Of a stretch of 64,000 bases of DNA, positions 1 to 11,037 are shown one piece after another. A model generated the notes under the pieces. That model searched no databases. It saw nothing but the letters and a program-made list of their open reading frames with translations, and was not told where the DNA came from. The stretch lies in assembly GCF_014138045.1 (NCBI RefSeq), contig NZ_JACGXA010000001.1:3705001-3769000 (forward strand). The letters run 5' to 3'. The DNA is from Nocardioides ginsengisegetis (lineage in GTDB: Bacteria > Actinomycetota > Actinomycetes > Propionibacteriales > Nocardioidaceae). Both the position numbers and the translations under genes were made by a program. Position 1 is the first letter of the stretch. Each line of letters opens with the position of its first letter.

Positions 1-134
1 CTTCGCCGGGGACTCGACGATCACCAACTTGTGTGCCACTGGCTGCTGTTTCCTGCCTTCAGATGCGGTTCAGATCCGTTGCCGCGCCCCGCGATGGGGC
101 TCACGGCCGAACACGGTAGCGCGTCGGTCCACCC

Positions 135-1625
135 CTAGCTGTCGCCTGGCGCCTCGAGGAAGCCCTCGACGAGCAGCTCCCTCACGACTGGAAGGTACGT
201 CGTGCGGGTCTCGGCGACGTCCAGGTCCAGCAGCTGGGCGAGCGCGTCGAGGATCTGGCCGACGGTCAGCTCGCCGTCGCAGGCACCCACCAGCGCCGCC
301 TCCACGGTGTCGGCCTTCCGGGCCCGGCGCAGGCCGAGCTGCTGGCGCAGGACGACCGTCTCTGGGTCCTCCGCGCCGGGCTGGCCGATCGTCTCCTGCT
401 GCACGTCGGGGCGTACGACGAGCCGGGAGTCGAGGTCGACGGGCACGTCGACGGCCGCGAACCACTCGCGGATCGCGGGCGCGACCGGCTGCTGCACCTC
501 GTAGGGCCACGACAGGAAGTCCCGGGTGGTCGAGCCTGCTCCGGTGGTCGAGCCTGTCGAGACCCGGCGCCGGAGGTTGATCCAGCCGAAGCCGATCCCC
601 TCGATGCCCTGCTCCTCGAACCACGACAGCCAGGTGTCGTAGCGGACGAGGTAGTCCGCGGCCCCGTGCAGCCCGGCGTCCTTGAGCCACAGCTCGACGT
701 ACGACGCGGGGTCGATGACCTCCCGCTGCACCACCAGGGCGTCGCAGTCGTCGGCGACCCACGGCGCGAGCCGCTCGTCCCACGGCTGGCCCTGTGCGAT
801 CACCCAGTTGGCCAGCACCTGGCAGACGCCGCCCTCGTTGAGGTGCCGCGGCGCGGCCCGGACGATGTCCTCGACGACGCGGTCCCCGGGGAGGCCGGAG
901 TCGCGGTAGACGAGCCGCTCCCCGGTCGCCGGCGAGATGACGAACGGCGGGTTGGTCGCGATCAGGTCGAAGCGCTCGTCCGCGACGGGCTCGAAGAACG
1001 ACCCGTCGCGTACGTCGATCGCGGCGGCCAGGTCGTTGAGCGCGGCGTTGAAGCGGGTCAGGCGCAGCGCCCGCTCGTTGACGTCAGTGGCCACGACCCG
1101 GGCCGCGTGGCCGGCCAGGTGCAGGGCCTGGACGCCGCAGCCCGTGCCGAGGTCGAGCGCGGTCGCGACCGGCTCGCGCAGGGTCAGCTGCGCCAGCGAC
1201 GTGGACGCGGAGCTGATGCCGAGCACGTGCTCGGGGCCGACCCGGCTGTGGCTGCCGTCGAGGCCCGGGGTCAGGTCGCTGACGACCCAGAAGTCGCGGT
1301 CGCCGGTCGCGTAGGGGCGCACGTCCAGCCGCGCGGCCACCTCGCCGACCGTCTGCTCGATGAAGCCCTCGGCGGAGAGCCGGTCCAGCAGGCCGGGGAG
1401 GGCCGCCTCCGCGGCGGCCAGGTCGACCGGGGTCTGGAGGAGGAAGAGCCGGATCAGGGTGTCGAGGGGCGAGCCGCCCGCGGTCTGCCGGAGACCGGGC
1501 GTGGTCTCGTTGCGCCCGAGGGCCGCGTGGCCGACGGGCCCGAGCACCTCGGCGACGGCGTCGTAGGTGAAGCCCGCGAGGGCGAGGGCGTTGCGGAGCC
1601 GCTGGGGAAGATCGCTCGTCGTCAC
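135..1625 (-). CDS. SAM-dependent methyltransferase with N-terminal accessory domain
   Basis: About 496 aa. A SAM-binding motif DLGTGCG lies near residues 158-164, and NPPF near 225-228 is the NPPY-type motif of N-methyltransferases that act on glutamine or nucleic-acid bases. The first 150 residues form a separate helical domain seen in actinobacterial methyltransferases of this kind. The target is unknown. I chose the GTG at 1625 (MTTSDLPQRL); an upstream TTG at 1685 would add 20 residues without an evident ribosome site. A TACGGT box lies 8 nt upstream of the GTG. Bases 526-564 contain a palindromic repeat read through in frame, which inserts a Ser/Thr/Gly-rich segment between NLRRR and SWPYEV. 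The gene ends 135 bases from the window edge, and I see no gene in bases 1-134. Confidence 0.8.
   Translation of the reverse strand: MTTSDLPQRLRNALALAGFTYDAVAEVLGPVGHAALGRNETTPGLRQTAGGSPLDTLIRLFLLQTPVDLAAAEAALPGLLDRLSAEGFIEQTVGEVAARLDVRPYATGDRDFWVVSDLTPGLDGSHSRVGPEHVLGISSASTSLAQLTLREPVATALDLGTGCGVQALHLAGHAARVVATDVNERALRLTRFNAALNDLAAAIDVRDGSFFEPVADERFDLIATNPPFVISPATGERLVYRDSGLPGDRVVEDIVRAAPRHLNEGGVCQVLANWVIAQGQPWDERLAPWVADDCDALVVQREVIDPASYVELWLKDAGLHGAADYLVRYDTWLSWFEEQGIEGIGFGWINLRRRVSTGSTTGAGSTTRDFLSWPYEVQQPVAPAIREWFAAVDVPVDLDSRLVVRPDVQQETIGQPGAEDPETVVLRQQLGLRRARKADTVEAALVGACDGELTVGQILDALAQLLDLDVAETRTTYLPVVRELLVEGFLEAPGDS
526..564. repeat. Intragenic palindromic repeat (partial plus full copy)
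   Basis: GGTGGTCGAGCCTG occurs at 526-539 and again at 543-556, where it continues into TCGAGACC. The full copy GGTCGAGCCTGTCGAGACC is nearly self-complementary (GGTCTCGACAGGCTCGACC in the other direction). Repeats of this form are, from general knowledge, common intergenic palindromes in high-GC actinobacteria. Here it lies inside an open reading frame without breaking it. Confidence 0.7.
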
Positions 1626-1845
1626 AACGGACCACCGTAGGGCCGACCACGGGTCTCCGGCACGCCCGGTCGCCGTCGGGGTCAAGGGGACGTGACCCCC
1701 CTCTCGGCCATGGTGGGGTAGCCCGAACGGGCCATCTCATGGCCAAAGCGAGCCAGATCGTCCGATCCGCTTCCTAGATTCGCGGGCAGCACCACACCAA
1801 TCCGCGCGGCACGGGGGCTGCACGGGCAACGGGAGGAAGCACCGC

Positions 1846-3432
1846 ATGAAGCTGCGCCGCGCCATCGGATCGACACTGACATCGGCACTCGTGGCCGCCA
1901 CCTTCGCAGTTCCGGCGCTCGGGTTCGCCGGGGCCGCCGAGGCCCGGCCGGGCCCGGCCCACCCACCGGCCGCGCGCGGGCTGCTCGACCCGCTGGCCCA
2001 GGTGACGGCGCCCGTCATCGCTGGCACCGGCGCCGTCGGCTCGCCGCTGGACCTGACCATGCCGACCTGGAACCTCCCGGGCGTGACCAATGCGGTCCAG
2101 TGGCTCAGCGACGGCGCGCCGATCCCGGGCGCGACCGGTGGCTCCTACGTCCCGGTCGTCTCCGACGCCGGCTCCGTGGTGATGGCCAGGGTCACCGGCA
2201 CGCTGTTCGGCCAGCTGCCTGTGGACACCTTCAGCAACGCGATCCCGGTCCCGGCCGACCCCGGCGGCGGGGGCGGCGGGGGCGGTGGCGGCACGGATCC
2301 GGGCACCGACGTGCTCACGCTGGTGAGCGGCCTGGGCCTGCCCGCCACGGCCGAGGTCGGCCAGCTGATCGTCCTGGCCGAGCCGGTGTGGAGCCTTCCG
2401 GGCGTCACCACGACCTACCAGTGGCTGCGCGACGGCGCCCCCATCCCCGGCGCCGACGACCCGTTCTACGTGCCCACGCTCGACGACGCCGGCCACCAGC
2501 TGCAGGTGCAGCTCACCGGCGCTGTCGCCGGGCTTCCGATGGTCACCGAGACCAGCCAGGCGCTCGGCATCCCGCTCACCTCGAACCCCGCAGTCACCCC
2601 CGCCGGCGACGTGACCGTGACCGGCCCGAAGAAGATCGGCACCAGGCTGGCGCTCCAGGGCCCGACCTGGAACCCCGCGGACGCCACCAACAAGTACCAG
2701 TGGCTGCGCGACGACGCACCGATCGCCGGCGCCACCCTCGCGACGTACGACCTGACGGCCCTCGACCTCGGGCACGCCATCACCGTGAAGGTGACCGGCC
2801 ACAAGGACGGCTTCACCGACGCCACGATCACCAGCGCCACGGTGACCCCGCTCGTCGGCGACCCGATCACCTACGTCACCAAGCCGACCGCGTCCGGCGC
2901 CGGCAGGGTCGGCCGGTTGCTGACCGCCGCCCCCGGCAACTGGACCGGCGGCACCGACGGCGGCGCGGAGCCGGCGTACGCCTTCCAGTGGCAGCGCAAC
3001 GGCGTGGCCATCCCGGGCGCCGTGGGCCAGCAGTACCAGGTCGCCCCCGCCGACGCCGGCCGCGACCTGTCCGTGCTGGTGACCGCGACCCGTCCGGCCT
3101 ACAAGCCCGGGTCGTTCACCACCGCCAACATCCACGTCGCCAAGCTGGCCTCCACGCTGTCGGCGAGCCTCGCGAAGTCCACGATCCGCAAGGGCAGCGC
3201 GGCCCTGGTGAAGCTCGCCCTCAAGGTCCCCGGCCAGGCCTTGCCGGGGGGCGCGGTGAAGATCATGGACGGCAGCAAGGTCCTCAAGACCGTCCGGCTC
3301 ACGGCCGGCAAGGCCTCGGTGCGCCTGACGAAGCTCAAGCCCGGCCTCCACAAGCTGCGTGCGGTGTACGCCGGCACGACCGCCGTGGCCGGCTCGCGCT
3401 CCCGCGTCCTCAAGCTGACCGTGAAGAAGTAG
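1846..3432 (+). CDS. Secreted Ig-like repeat protein
   Basis: 528 aa. A signal peptide (MKLRRAIGSTLTS, hydrophobic stretch, alanine-rich cleavage region) occupies about residues 1-35. Four related repeats of about 90-100 residues follow, each with the pattern P-x-W...YQWLRDGAPIPGA...Y..DAG..V.VTG, typical of bacterial Ig-like surface proteins. A glycine run (about residues 142-149) separates repeats 1 and 2. The last 90 residues look like a group-5 bacterial Ig-like domain (Big_3_5). There is no sortase LPXTG motif and no C-terminal anchor, so it is probably released or held in the wall by other means. The ribosome site GGGAGGAA lies just upstream of the ATG. Function is unknown; a structural or adhesive role is inference. 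Confidence 0.8.
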   Translation: MKLRRAIGSTLTSALVAATFAVPALGFAGAAEARPGPAHPPAARGLLDPLAQVTAPVIAGTGAVGSPLDLTMPTWNLPGVTNAVQWLSDGAPIPGATGGSYVPVVSDAGSVVMARVTGTLFGQLPVDTFSNAIPVPADPGGGGGGGGGGTDPGTDVLTLVSGLGLPATAEVGQLIVLAEPVWSLPGVTTTYQWLRDGAPIPGADDPFYVPTLDDAGHQLQVQLTGAVAGLPMVTETSQALGIPLTSNPAVTPAGDVTVTGPKKIGTRLALQGPTWNPADATNKYQWLRDDAPIAGATLATYDLTALDLGHAITVKVTGHKDGFTDATITSATVTPLVGDPITYVTKPTASGAGRVGRLLTAAPGNWTGGTDGGAEPAYAFQWQRNGVAIPGAVGQQYQVAPADAGRDLSVLVTATRPAYKPGSFTTANIHVAKLASTLSASLAKSTIRKGSAALVKLALKVPGQALPGGAVKIMDGSKVLKTVRLTAGKASVRLTKLKPGLHKLRAVYAGTTAVAGSRSRVLKLTVKK

Positions 3433-3481
3433 CCGGGCGCGACCTCCCGGACCGGGCCGGCGCGTGCTGTTTCAATGCAGC

Positions 3482-4105
3482 ATGCGCCGGCTCGTCCTGC
3501 TCCTGCTCCCCCTCCTGCTCCTGGGCACCACGACCGGCCCGCCGTCGTACGCCGGGGACGGCGCGACCGACCGGCGCCCGGTCCGCGCACTGATCACCTT
3601 CGACAAGGACGCGCAGCACCCGTGGGACAGCCGGGTCGTCTGGCGGGCCTACCGCCAGGACCCCGACGACACCTGGGAGATGACCGAACGCCGGGAGTGG
3701 CGGGCCGGCTCGGGGTTCGGCGGGCCCGACACCACCCACGAGTGCGTGCGCAACCGGGGCTGGCTGCCCAACGGCCGCTACTCCTTCGTCCAGCACGACG
3801 ACTACGCCGGCAGCCTGATCCACGGCCGCGTGTTCTTCCTCGGCGCCAAGGCCTGCCGCAACGGCACGGTCCGGCGCGACCTGTTCATCCACACCGAGAC
3901 AGGCGCGGGCAACCAGCAGTGCGCGGACACGAAGGGCGACCAGATCTGCCGCTGGGAGTGGCCGAAGATCAACGACTACCGCTCCGCCGGCTGCATCAAG
4001 ATGGCGCCGCGCGACCTCCTGGCCCTGACCCGGCACTTCCACCGCTACTTCGACGCCGGCGTGCGCTACGCCCGGCACCGGGTGCAGGTGAAGGTCATCC
4101 CCTGA
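3482..4105 (+). CDS. L,D-transpeptidase-like (YkuD-fold) secreted protein
   Basis: About 207 aa from ATG 3482 (a GTG at 3464 would add six residues ahead of the signal peptide). A strongly hydrophobic leader of leucines and prolines spans residues 3-16. The C-terminal half carries HTE followed by DYRSAGCIKM, which fits the His...Ser-x-Gly-Cys-x-(Arg/Lys)-Met active site of YkuD L,D-transpeptidases, enzymes that make 3-3 cross-links in peptidoglycan or attach proteins to it. The rest is not a close match to the well-known Ldt families, so the exact substrate is open. It follows the Ig-like gene by 49 bases and may be co-transcribed. A strong hairpin closes the unit. Confidence 0.7.
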   Translation: MRRLVLLLLPLLLLGTTTGPPSYAGDGATDRRPVRALITFDKDAQHPWDSRVVWRAYRQDPDDTWEMTERREWRAGSGFGGPDTTHECVRNRGWLPNGRYSFVQHDDYAGSLIHGRVFFLGAKACRNGTVRRDLFIHTETGAGNQQCADTKGDQICRWEWPKINDYRSAGCIKMAPRDLLALTRHFHRYFDAGVRYARHRVQVKVIP

Positions 4106-4112
4106 CGGAGCA

Positions 4113-4165
4113 CACGAACGACACCGGCCCCGGAGCGAAGCGCTCCGGGGCCGGTGTCGTTCGTG
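4113..4165. terminator. Bidirectional terminator hairpin
   Basis: A perfect 25-bp stem (CACGAACGACACC...) with an AAG loop at 4138-4140. It lies between the convergent transpeptidase-like gene and hppA. There is no U-tract, as is usual for actinobacterial I-shaped terminators. Confidence 0.85.
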
Positions 4166-4176
4166 CGTGCTGCCGC

Positions 4177-6603
<2,427 letters not shown>

Positions 6604-6790
6604 GTGATTCCTCCTGCGAGCTCAAGGGAGTGATGCAGATCACGAACGAGCCGGAGTCTACGCACGGGTGAGGTCCCAGCAGCAGGAAGGTGTGACGCGG
6701 GCCACACGGCGCGTCGGTGCCGACCGACGTACGTCGGGGCAGGCCGGAGCGAGCCGGGGCCGGCGAAGCGGCCGCGGGCCGCCGGTCAGT

Positions 6791-6806
6791 CGGCGCTCAG
6801 GCGCCG
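6791..6806 (-). terminator. Small hairpin just after the STAS gene
   Basis: CGGCGC-TCAG-GCGCCG starts two bases beyond the stop codon of the STAS gene, on its downstream side. It is only a 6-bp stem and may be a weak terminator before hppA. Confidence 0.35.
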
Positions 6807-6807
6807 G

Positions 6808-7146
6808 TCAGTTGCCGGCGAGCGCGGCGTCTGCCGACTCGTGGATCACGAAGACCTTGGCCAGGCCGGTGATCCGGAAGATCTTCAGGAGCCGGTCCTG
6901 GTTGCAGACCAGCTGGAGCGAGCCGTCGTGGGCACGCACCTTCTTGAGGCCGCCGACGAGCACACCGAGACCCGTGGAGTCGAGGAACTCGACGTCCTCC
7001 ATGTCGATGACGAGGTCGTAGACGCCGCCGGCCACGAGCTCGGTGATCTTGTCCCGAAGCTTGGGGGCGGTGTAGACGTCGATCTCGCCGCCGACACTGA
7101 CGATGGTCTTCCCATCGACGTCTCGCGTTGCAAGAGTCAGGTCCAC
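6808..7146 (-). CDS. STAS-domain anti-sigma factor antagonist
   Basis: 112 aa from GTG 7146, which has AGGAGAG seven bases upstream. A longer frame reaching 7212 lacks a ribosome site. Single STAS domain; [11 protein letters not shown] holds the serine phosphorylated by RsbW-type kinases in RsbV/SpoIIAA proteins. When unphosphorylated, such proteins bind the anti-sigma kinase and free an alternative sigma factor (SigF/SigB type). No partner kinase or sigma gene lies in the window. It is divergent from the helicase gene. Confidence 0.85.
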   Translation of the reverse strand: MDLTLATRDVDGKTIVSVGGEIDVYTAPKLRDKITELVAGGVYDLVIDMEDVEFLDSTGLGVLVGGLKKVRAHDGSLQLVCNQDRLLKIFRITGLAKVFVIHESADAALAGN

Positions 7147-7315
7147 GGGTTCTCTCCTGATGGCACTGGTTTCACGGAGCCGGATCGGCGAAGCAGATGC
7201 AGGGTCGATCATCGGCCAGCATCATCAAACCACGCGACGTGGCCGCGCGCACAAAGAAGTAAAACCTGAGCGTGCGGCCGAGGGCTCTGTCGGCGCCCTT
7301 TGCGACACTGGAGGG

Positions 7316-9658
7316 GTGGATCAAGCCCTCGTCCGACGCCCCCTCGAGGTGGCCGCGCTGGTCGACCGGCTGACGTCCGTCCCCGGTCGCGAGGGGCGGC
7401 TCACCCACCTGGAGATGCTCCCGCCGCGCGCCGCGGTCACCGCCGCGTGGCCCGCGTGGGCCGCGCCCGACGTGGTCGCCGCGTTCACCGCGCGCGGGGT
7501 GGTGCTTCCCTGGCAGCACCAGGCGGCCGCGGCCGACGCCGCCCACGCCGGGCAGCACGTCGTCCTCGCCACCGGCACCGCCTCGGGCAAGTCCCTCGCC
7601 TACCAGCTGCCGGCCCTGTCGGCGATCCGCTCCGCGCGGGGCGAGCGCGGTCAGCGCGGTGCCACGGTGCTCTACCTCGCCCCGACCAAGGCGCTGGCCC
7701 AGGACCAGCTCGCCGGGCTGGCCGGGCTCGACCTCGACGTCCGGGTGACCACCCACGACGGCGACTCCGGCCGCGACCAGCGCGACTGGGCGCGTGACTA
7801 CGCCGAATACGTCCTCACCAACCCCGACATGCTCCACCGCTCGCTGCTCCCCGGGCACGCGCGCTGGGCGTCGTTCCTGGGCTCGCTGCGCTACGTCGTG
7901 GTCGACGAGTGCCACCACTACCGGGGCGTCTTCGGCGCCCACGTCTCCCACGTGCTGCGCCGGCTCCGCCGGATCTGCGCCCTCTACGGCGCGTCGCCGA
8001 CCTTCGTCCTCGCCTCCGCCACGGTGGCCGAGCCCGAGGTGGCCGCCCACCGGCTCACGGGCCTCGACGTGCTCGCGGTCACCGACGACGCCTCGCCCCG
8101 CGGCCGCGTCGCGCTGGCCCTGTGGGAGCCCCCCTTCACGTCGCACGCCGGTGAGAACCACGCCCCGGTCCGCCGGGCCGCCTCCTCGGAGACCGCCGAC
8201 CTGCTGGCCGACCTGGTCGCCGAGGACGTGCGCACCCTCGCCTTCGTCCGGTCCCGCCGCGGCGCCGAGCAGGTCGCGCTCACCGCGGCCGAGCTGCTCG
8301 CCGAGGTCGACCCCTCGCTGCCCTCCCGGATCGCGTCCTACCGCGGCGGCTACCTGCCCGAGGAGCGGCGCGCGATCGAGGAGGCGCTGCGCCGGGGCGA
8401 GCTCACCGGGCTCGCCGCGACCAACGCGCTCGAGCTCGGCATCGACATCAGCGGCCTCGACGCGGTGCTGATGGCCGGCTTCCCCGGCACCCGCGCGGCG
8501 CTCTGGCAGCAGGTGGGCCGGGCCGGCCGAGGCGCCCAGGACGCGCTCGGCATCCTCGTCGCCCGCGACGACCCGCTGGACACCTACCTCGTGACCCACC
8601 CCGAGGCGCTGCTCGGGCGACCCGTGGAGGCGACGGTCTTCGACCCGTCCAACCCCCACGTCCTCGGCCCCCACCTGTGCGCGGCCGCCCACGAGGCCCC
8701 GCTCACCGAGGCCGATCTGCCGCTCTTCGGGCCGACCACCCGCGACGTGCTCGACCTGCTCACCGGTGCCGGGCTGCTGCGCAAGCGACCGCGCGGCTGG
8801 TTCTGGACCGATCGGCGCCGCGCCTCCGACCTGGCCGACATCCGCTCCACCGGCGGTGCGCCCGTGCAGCTGGTCGAGTCCGAGACCGGCCGCGTCATCG
8901 GCACCGTCGACGCCTCCAGCGCCCACGGCACGGCCCACCCCGGCGCGGTCTACGTCCACCGCGGCGAGACCTGGCTGGTGCAGTCGCTCGACCTCGAGGA
9001 GCACGTGGCGGTCATCGAGCGCGCCGAGCCCGACTACTCCACCTCGGCCCGCGAGGTCACCGACATCGCGATCGTGGGCGAGCGCGAGCACCGCGACTGG
9101 GCGGGCTGCCGCCTCTCCTTCGGCGAGGTCGACGTGACCCACCAGGTCGTGTCGTTCCTCAAGCGCCGGCAGCCCGGTGGCGACGTGCTCGGCGAGGAGC
9201 CCCTCGACCTGCCCGAGCGTTCGCTGCGCACCTGTGCCGTGTGGTGGACCGTCCCCCAGCACGTGCTCGACGAGGCCGGTCTGGCCGCGGCGGACCTGCC
9301 GGGAGCCGCCCACGCCGCCGAGCACTGCTCGATCGGCCTGCTCCCCCTCTTCGCCACCTGCGACCGCTGGGACATCGGCGGCGTCTCGACCGCTGTCCAC
9401 CCCGACACCGGGATGCTCACGGTCTTCGTCTACGACGGCCACCCCGGCGGCGCCGGCTTCGCCGAGCGCGGCTTCCGGGCGGCCCACGAGTGGCTGACCG
9501 CCACCCGCGACACGATCGCGTCCTGCTCCTGCGACGAGGGCTGCCCGTCGTGCATCCAGTCGCCCAAGTGCGGCAACCAGAACAACCCGCTCGACAAGGC
9601 CGGGGCGACCCGCCTCCTCGACGTGTTGCTCGGCACCGACAGCGGCGCCCTGCGATAG
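7316..9658 (+). CDS. MrfA/YprA-type DEAD-box helicase with DUF1998 zinc domain
   Basis: About 780 aa from GTG 7316. Walker A ATGTASGKS at about residue 84, motif II VVDECHH near 196, and RecA-2 motif QQVGRAGRGAQ support an SF2 helicase. The C-terminal Cys cluster CSCDEGCPSC...C (about residues 735-752) is the DUF1998 zinc site that defines the MrfA/YprA family, a 3'-5' helicase that in Bacillus works in mitomycin C lesion repair. It is the counterpart of Rv3649 and, as in mycobacteria, lies tail to tail with the tad pilus genes; such linkage gave rise to the name helicase/secretion neighbourhood. I rejected the longer frame from 7103 because it crosses the divergent promoter region. Confidence 0.9.
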   Translation: MDQALVRRPLEVAALVDRLTSVPGREGRLTHLEMLPPRAAVTAAWPAWAAPDVVAAFTARGVVLPWQHQAAAADAAHAGQHVVLATGTASGKSLAYQLPALSAIRSARGERGQRGATVLYLAPTKALAQDQLAGLAGLDLDVRVTTHDGDSGRDQRDWARDYAEYVLTNPDMLHRSLLPGHARWASFLGSLRYVVVDECHHYRGVFGAHVSHVLRRLRRICALYGASPTFVLASATVAEPEVAAHRLTGLDVLAVTDDASPRGRVALALWEPPFTSHAGENHAPVRRAASSETADLLADLVAEDVRTLAFVRSRRGAEQVALTAAELLAEVDPSLPSRIASYRGGYLPEERRAIEEALRRGELTGLAATNALELGIDISGLDAVLMAGFPGTRAALWQQVGRAGRGAQDALGILVARDDPLDTYLVTHPEALLGRPVEATVFDPSNPHVLGPHLCAAAHEAPLTEADLPLFGPTTRDVLDLLTGAGLLRKRPRGWFWTDRRRASDLADIRSTGGAPVQLVESETGRVIGTVDASSAHGTAHPGAVYVHRGETWLVQSLDLEEHVAVIERAEPDYSTSAREVTDIAIVGEREHRDWAGCRLSFGEVDVTHQVVSFLKRRQPGGDVLGEEPLDLPERSLRTCAVWWTVPQHVLDEAGLAAADLPGAAHAAEHCSIGLLPLFATCDRWDIGGVSTAVHPDTGMLTVFVYDGHPGGAGFAERGFRAAHEWLTATRDTIASCSCDEGCPSCIQSPKCGNQNNPLDKAGATRLLDVLLGTDSGALR

Positions 9659-9665
9659 TCGCGAG

Positions 9666-9671
9666 TAGTGT
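9666..9671 (+). promoter_or_regulatory. -10 box TAGTGT, leaderless type
   Basis: TAGTGT ends seven bases before the ATG at 9679, so the predicted transcription start coincides with the start codon. Confidence 0.5.
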
Positions 9672-9678
9672 CACCACC

Positions 9679-9996
9679 ATGGTGATCCTGGGGCTCCTGC
9701 TCATGCTCGGTGGCGCGCTCGTCGTGCTCGCCGGCCTCTTCACGGCCGACGGAACGGCGCAGTTCCTCGGCACCGATGTGTCGGCTGCGGCCGTGTTCTT
9801 CTTCGGCGTGGCCGCCGGCGTGGCCGTGCTGTGGGGGTTCTCGATCATGAAGTTCGGCACGAAGCGGTCGATCCAGCACCGCCGCGACGCCAAGAAGCTC
9901 AACGAGCTCTCCCGCAAGCTCGACCGCGTCGAGTCCGAGCGTGCCGAGGACGACACCGACACCCGCGAGGAGCACCGGGGCGAGCACTCGCTCTGA
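9679..9996 (+). CDS. Small two-helix membrane protein with charged tail
   Basis: 105 aa. Two hydrophobic helices (about residues 2-21 and 35-56) are followed by a basic, then acidic, coiled-coil-like tail (KKLNELSRKLDRVESERAEDD). The layout resembles LapA-type envelope proteins but I see no diagnostic motif. The start is fixed by a TAGTGT box at leaderless spacing. It ends eight bases from the stop of the convergent TadE-like gene. Confidence 0.7.
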   Translation: MVILGLLLMLGGALVVLAGLFTADGTAQFLGTDVSAAAVFFFGVAAGVAVLWGFSIMKFGTKRSIQHRRDAKKLNELSRKLDRVESERAEDDTDTREEHRGEHSL

Positions 9997-10003
9997 CCCC
10001 GGC

Positions 10004-10348
10004 TCACCCGGGTCCGGCCCGCGCCTCGGCCTCGAGATCGGCGAGCTGACCCAGCCAGTGCGGGCCGGCGACACGCACGCGCACCTGGACGTCCCGACCG
10101 GTCACCGAGCAGCCGACGAGCACCGCTCCGTTGGCCGAGGCCAACACCGATCCCACGCCGCACGGGTCACCCCCTCGGGCCGCCGCCTGCGCGGCCGCGA
10201 GGGCGGCGAGGTCGGCGGCCGACTGCGCGTCGCGATGGGCCTTCACGAGTGCCGAGACCACGCCCAGGGCCGCGCCGAGGACGAGCAGGACCCCGGCGCA
10301 GGCCACCACGACGAGCGTGACCGAACCGCGCTCGTCGCGCCGGCTCAC
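10004..10348 (-). CDS. TadE/G-like pseudopilin (Rv3654c family)
   Basis: 114 aa. The N-terminus DERGSVTLVVVACAGVLLVLGAALG is a pseudopilin-like hydrophobic helix, followed by AQSAADLAALAAAQAA, the hallmark of the Tad-associated Rv3654c family (putative Flp pilus-assembly TadE/G-like). Two cysteines (GDPCGVG, VGCSV) may pair outside the membrane. It is the last gene of the tad cluster and overlaps the TadE gene by four bases (ATGA). It probably contributes a minor pilus or assembly component. Confidence 0.85.
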   Translation of the reverse strand: MSRRDERGSVTLVVVACAGVLLVLGAALGVVSALVKAHRDAQSAADLAALAAAQAAARGGDPCGVGSVLASANGAVLVGCSVTGRDVQVRVRVAGPHWLGQLADLEAEARAGPG

Positions 10349-10707
10349 GGCAGCTCCTCGACCGCGGCCACCGCGGTGGCGTGCAGGTGCACGCCGGGCA
10401 CGAAGCGAAACAGCCCGCCCGGTCCCGCCACCTCACCGGTCGCGGTCACGGTCACCCGATCACCGTCGGACCCGAGTGTGATCCGGCTGCCGTCGGGGGC
10501 GACGGCGAGCCCACGCGCCACCGCCACTCCCTCCGCGTCTCCGCGGGCGGCGGCCCGGGCCGACTCCCGCGCCGCGTCGACGATCCGGACCTGTGCCGCC
10601 CCGACGGAGAGCAGCCAGACCAGCCCGACCGTGACCGCGAGCAGCAGCGGCATCGCCAGGGCGAGCTCGGCCGTCGCGGCGCCGCACTGCCCGGGGGCTC
10701 GTCTCAT
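10345..10707 (-). CDS. TadE-family minor pilin
   Basis: 120 aa. The motif CGAATAELALAMPLLLAVTVGLVWLL is the TadE signature: a Glu in the N-terminal hydrophobic helix, as in type IV pilin-like proteins. Homologous in place and pattern to Rv3655c. It overlaps both neighbours by four bases (ATGA at 10704-10707 and 10345-10348), so translation is coupled from the pilin onward. Confidence 0.85.
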   Translation of the reverse strand: MRRAPGQCGAATAELALAMPLLLAVTVGLVWLLSVGAAQVRIVDAARESARAAARGDAEGVAVARGLAVAPDGSRITLGSDGDRVTVTATGEVAGPGGLFRFVPGVHLHATAVAAVEELP

Positions 10708-10892
10708 CCGATGCCCAGCAGCGAGAGCACGTGGTCGAAGAGCGTGTGCAGCAGCTGGTCGCCGAAGCCGCCGGTGAGGAGCTTGTAGAGCAGGCCGGCG
10801 AGCCCGGCGCCGGCGGCGGTGCCGACGGCGTACTCCGCGGTCGTGATGCCGTGCTCGGACTGCCGGGTCGTGGTGGCGGACGGTGCTGTCAT
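10704..10892 (-). CDS. Flp-type major pilin (DUF4244)
   Basis: 62 aa. A hydrophilic leader ends in HG, followed by ITTAEYAVGTAAGAGLAGLLYKLL: a prepilin cleavage site (G before I), Glu at +5 and Tyr at +6, as in Flp pilins. The length fits the Rv3656c/DUF4244 family. It carries its own strong AGGAGG ribosome site and is separated from tadC by 145 bases, which would allow the major subunit to be made in excess over the machinery. No prepilin peptidase (TadV/CpaA) gene lies nearby. Confidence 0.9.
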   Translation of the reverse strand: MTAPSATTTRQSEHGITTAEYAVGTAAGAGLAGLLYKLLTGGFGDQLLHTLFDHVLSLLGIG

Positions 10893-11037
10893 GAGGGACC
10901 TCCTGGTGAGGGGCGGCCGCGGCGCGGCCTCGTGGTCCGACCCTCGGCCAGGTCGGGGACGTCGCGCCGGGACGCGGACGCCGCCTGGGGACGGAGGACT
11001 CGCGGGGGCCGGCGGTGGACGACTCGTGGCCTGGTCG

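Noticed and set aside
1-134. RNA gene or terminator at the window start
   Set aside because: Only a 5-bp GCCCC/GGGGC hairpin at 86-100; too weak to call.
7103-7315. N-terminal extension of the helicase frame
   Set aside because: It would cross the divergent promoter region and the STAS ribosome site, and has no ribosome site of its own.
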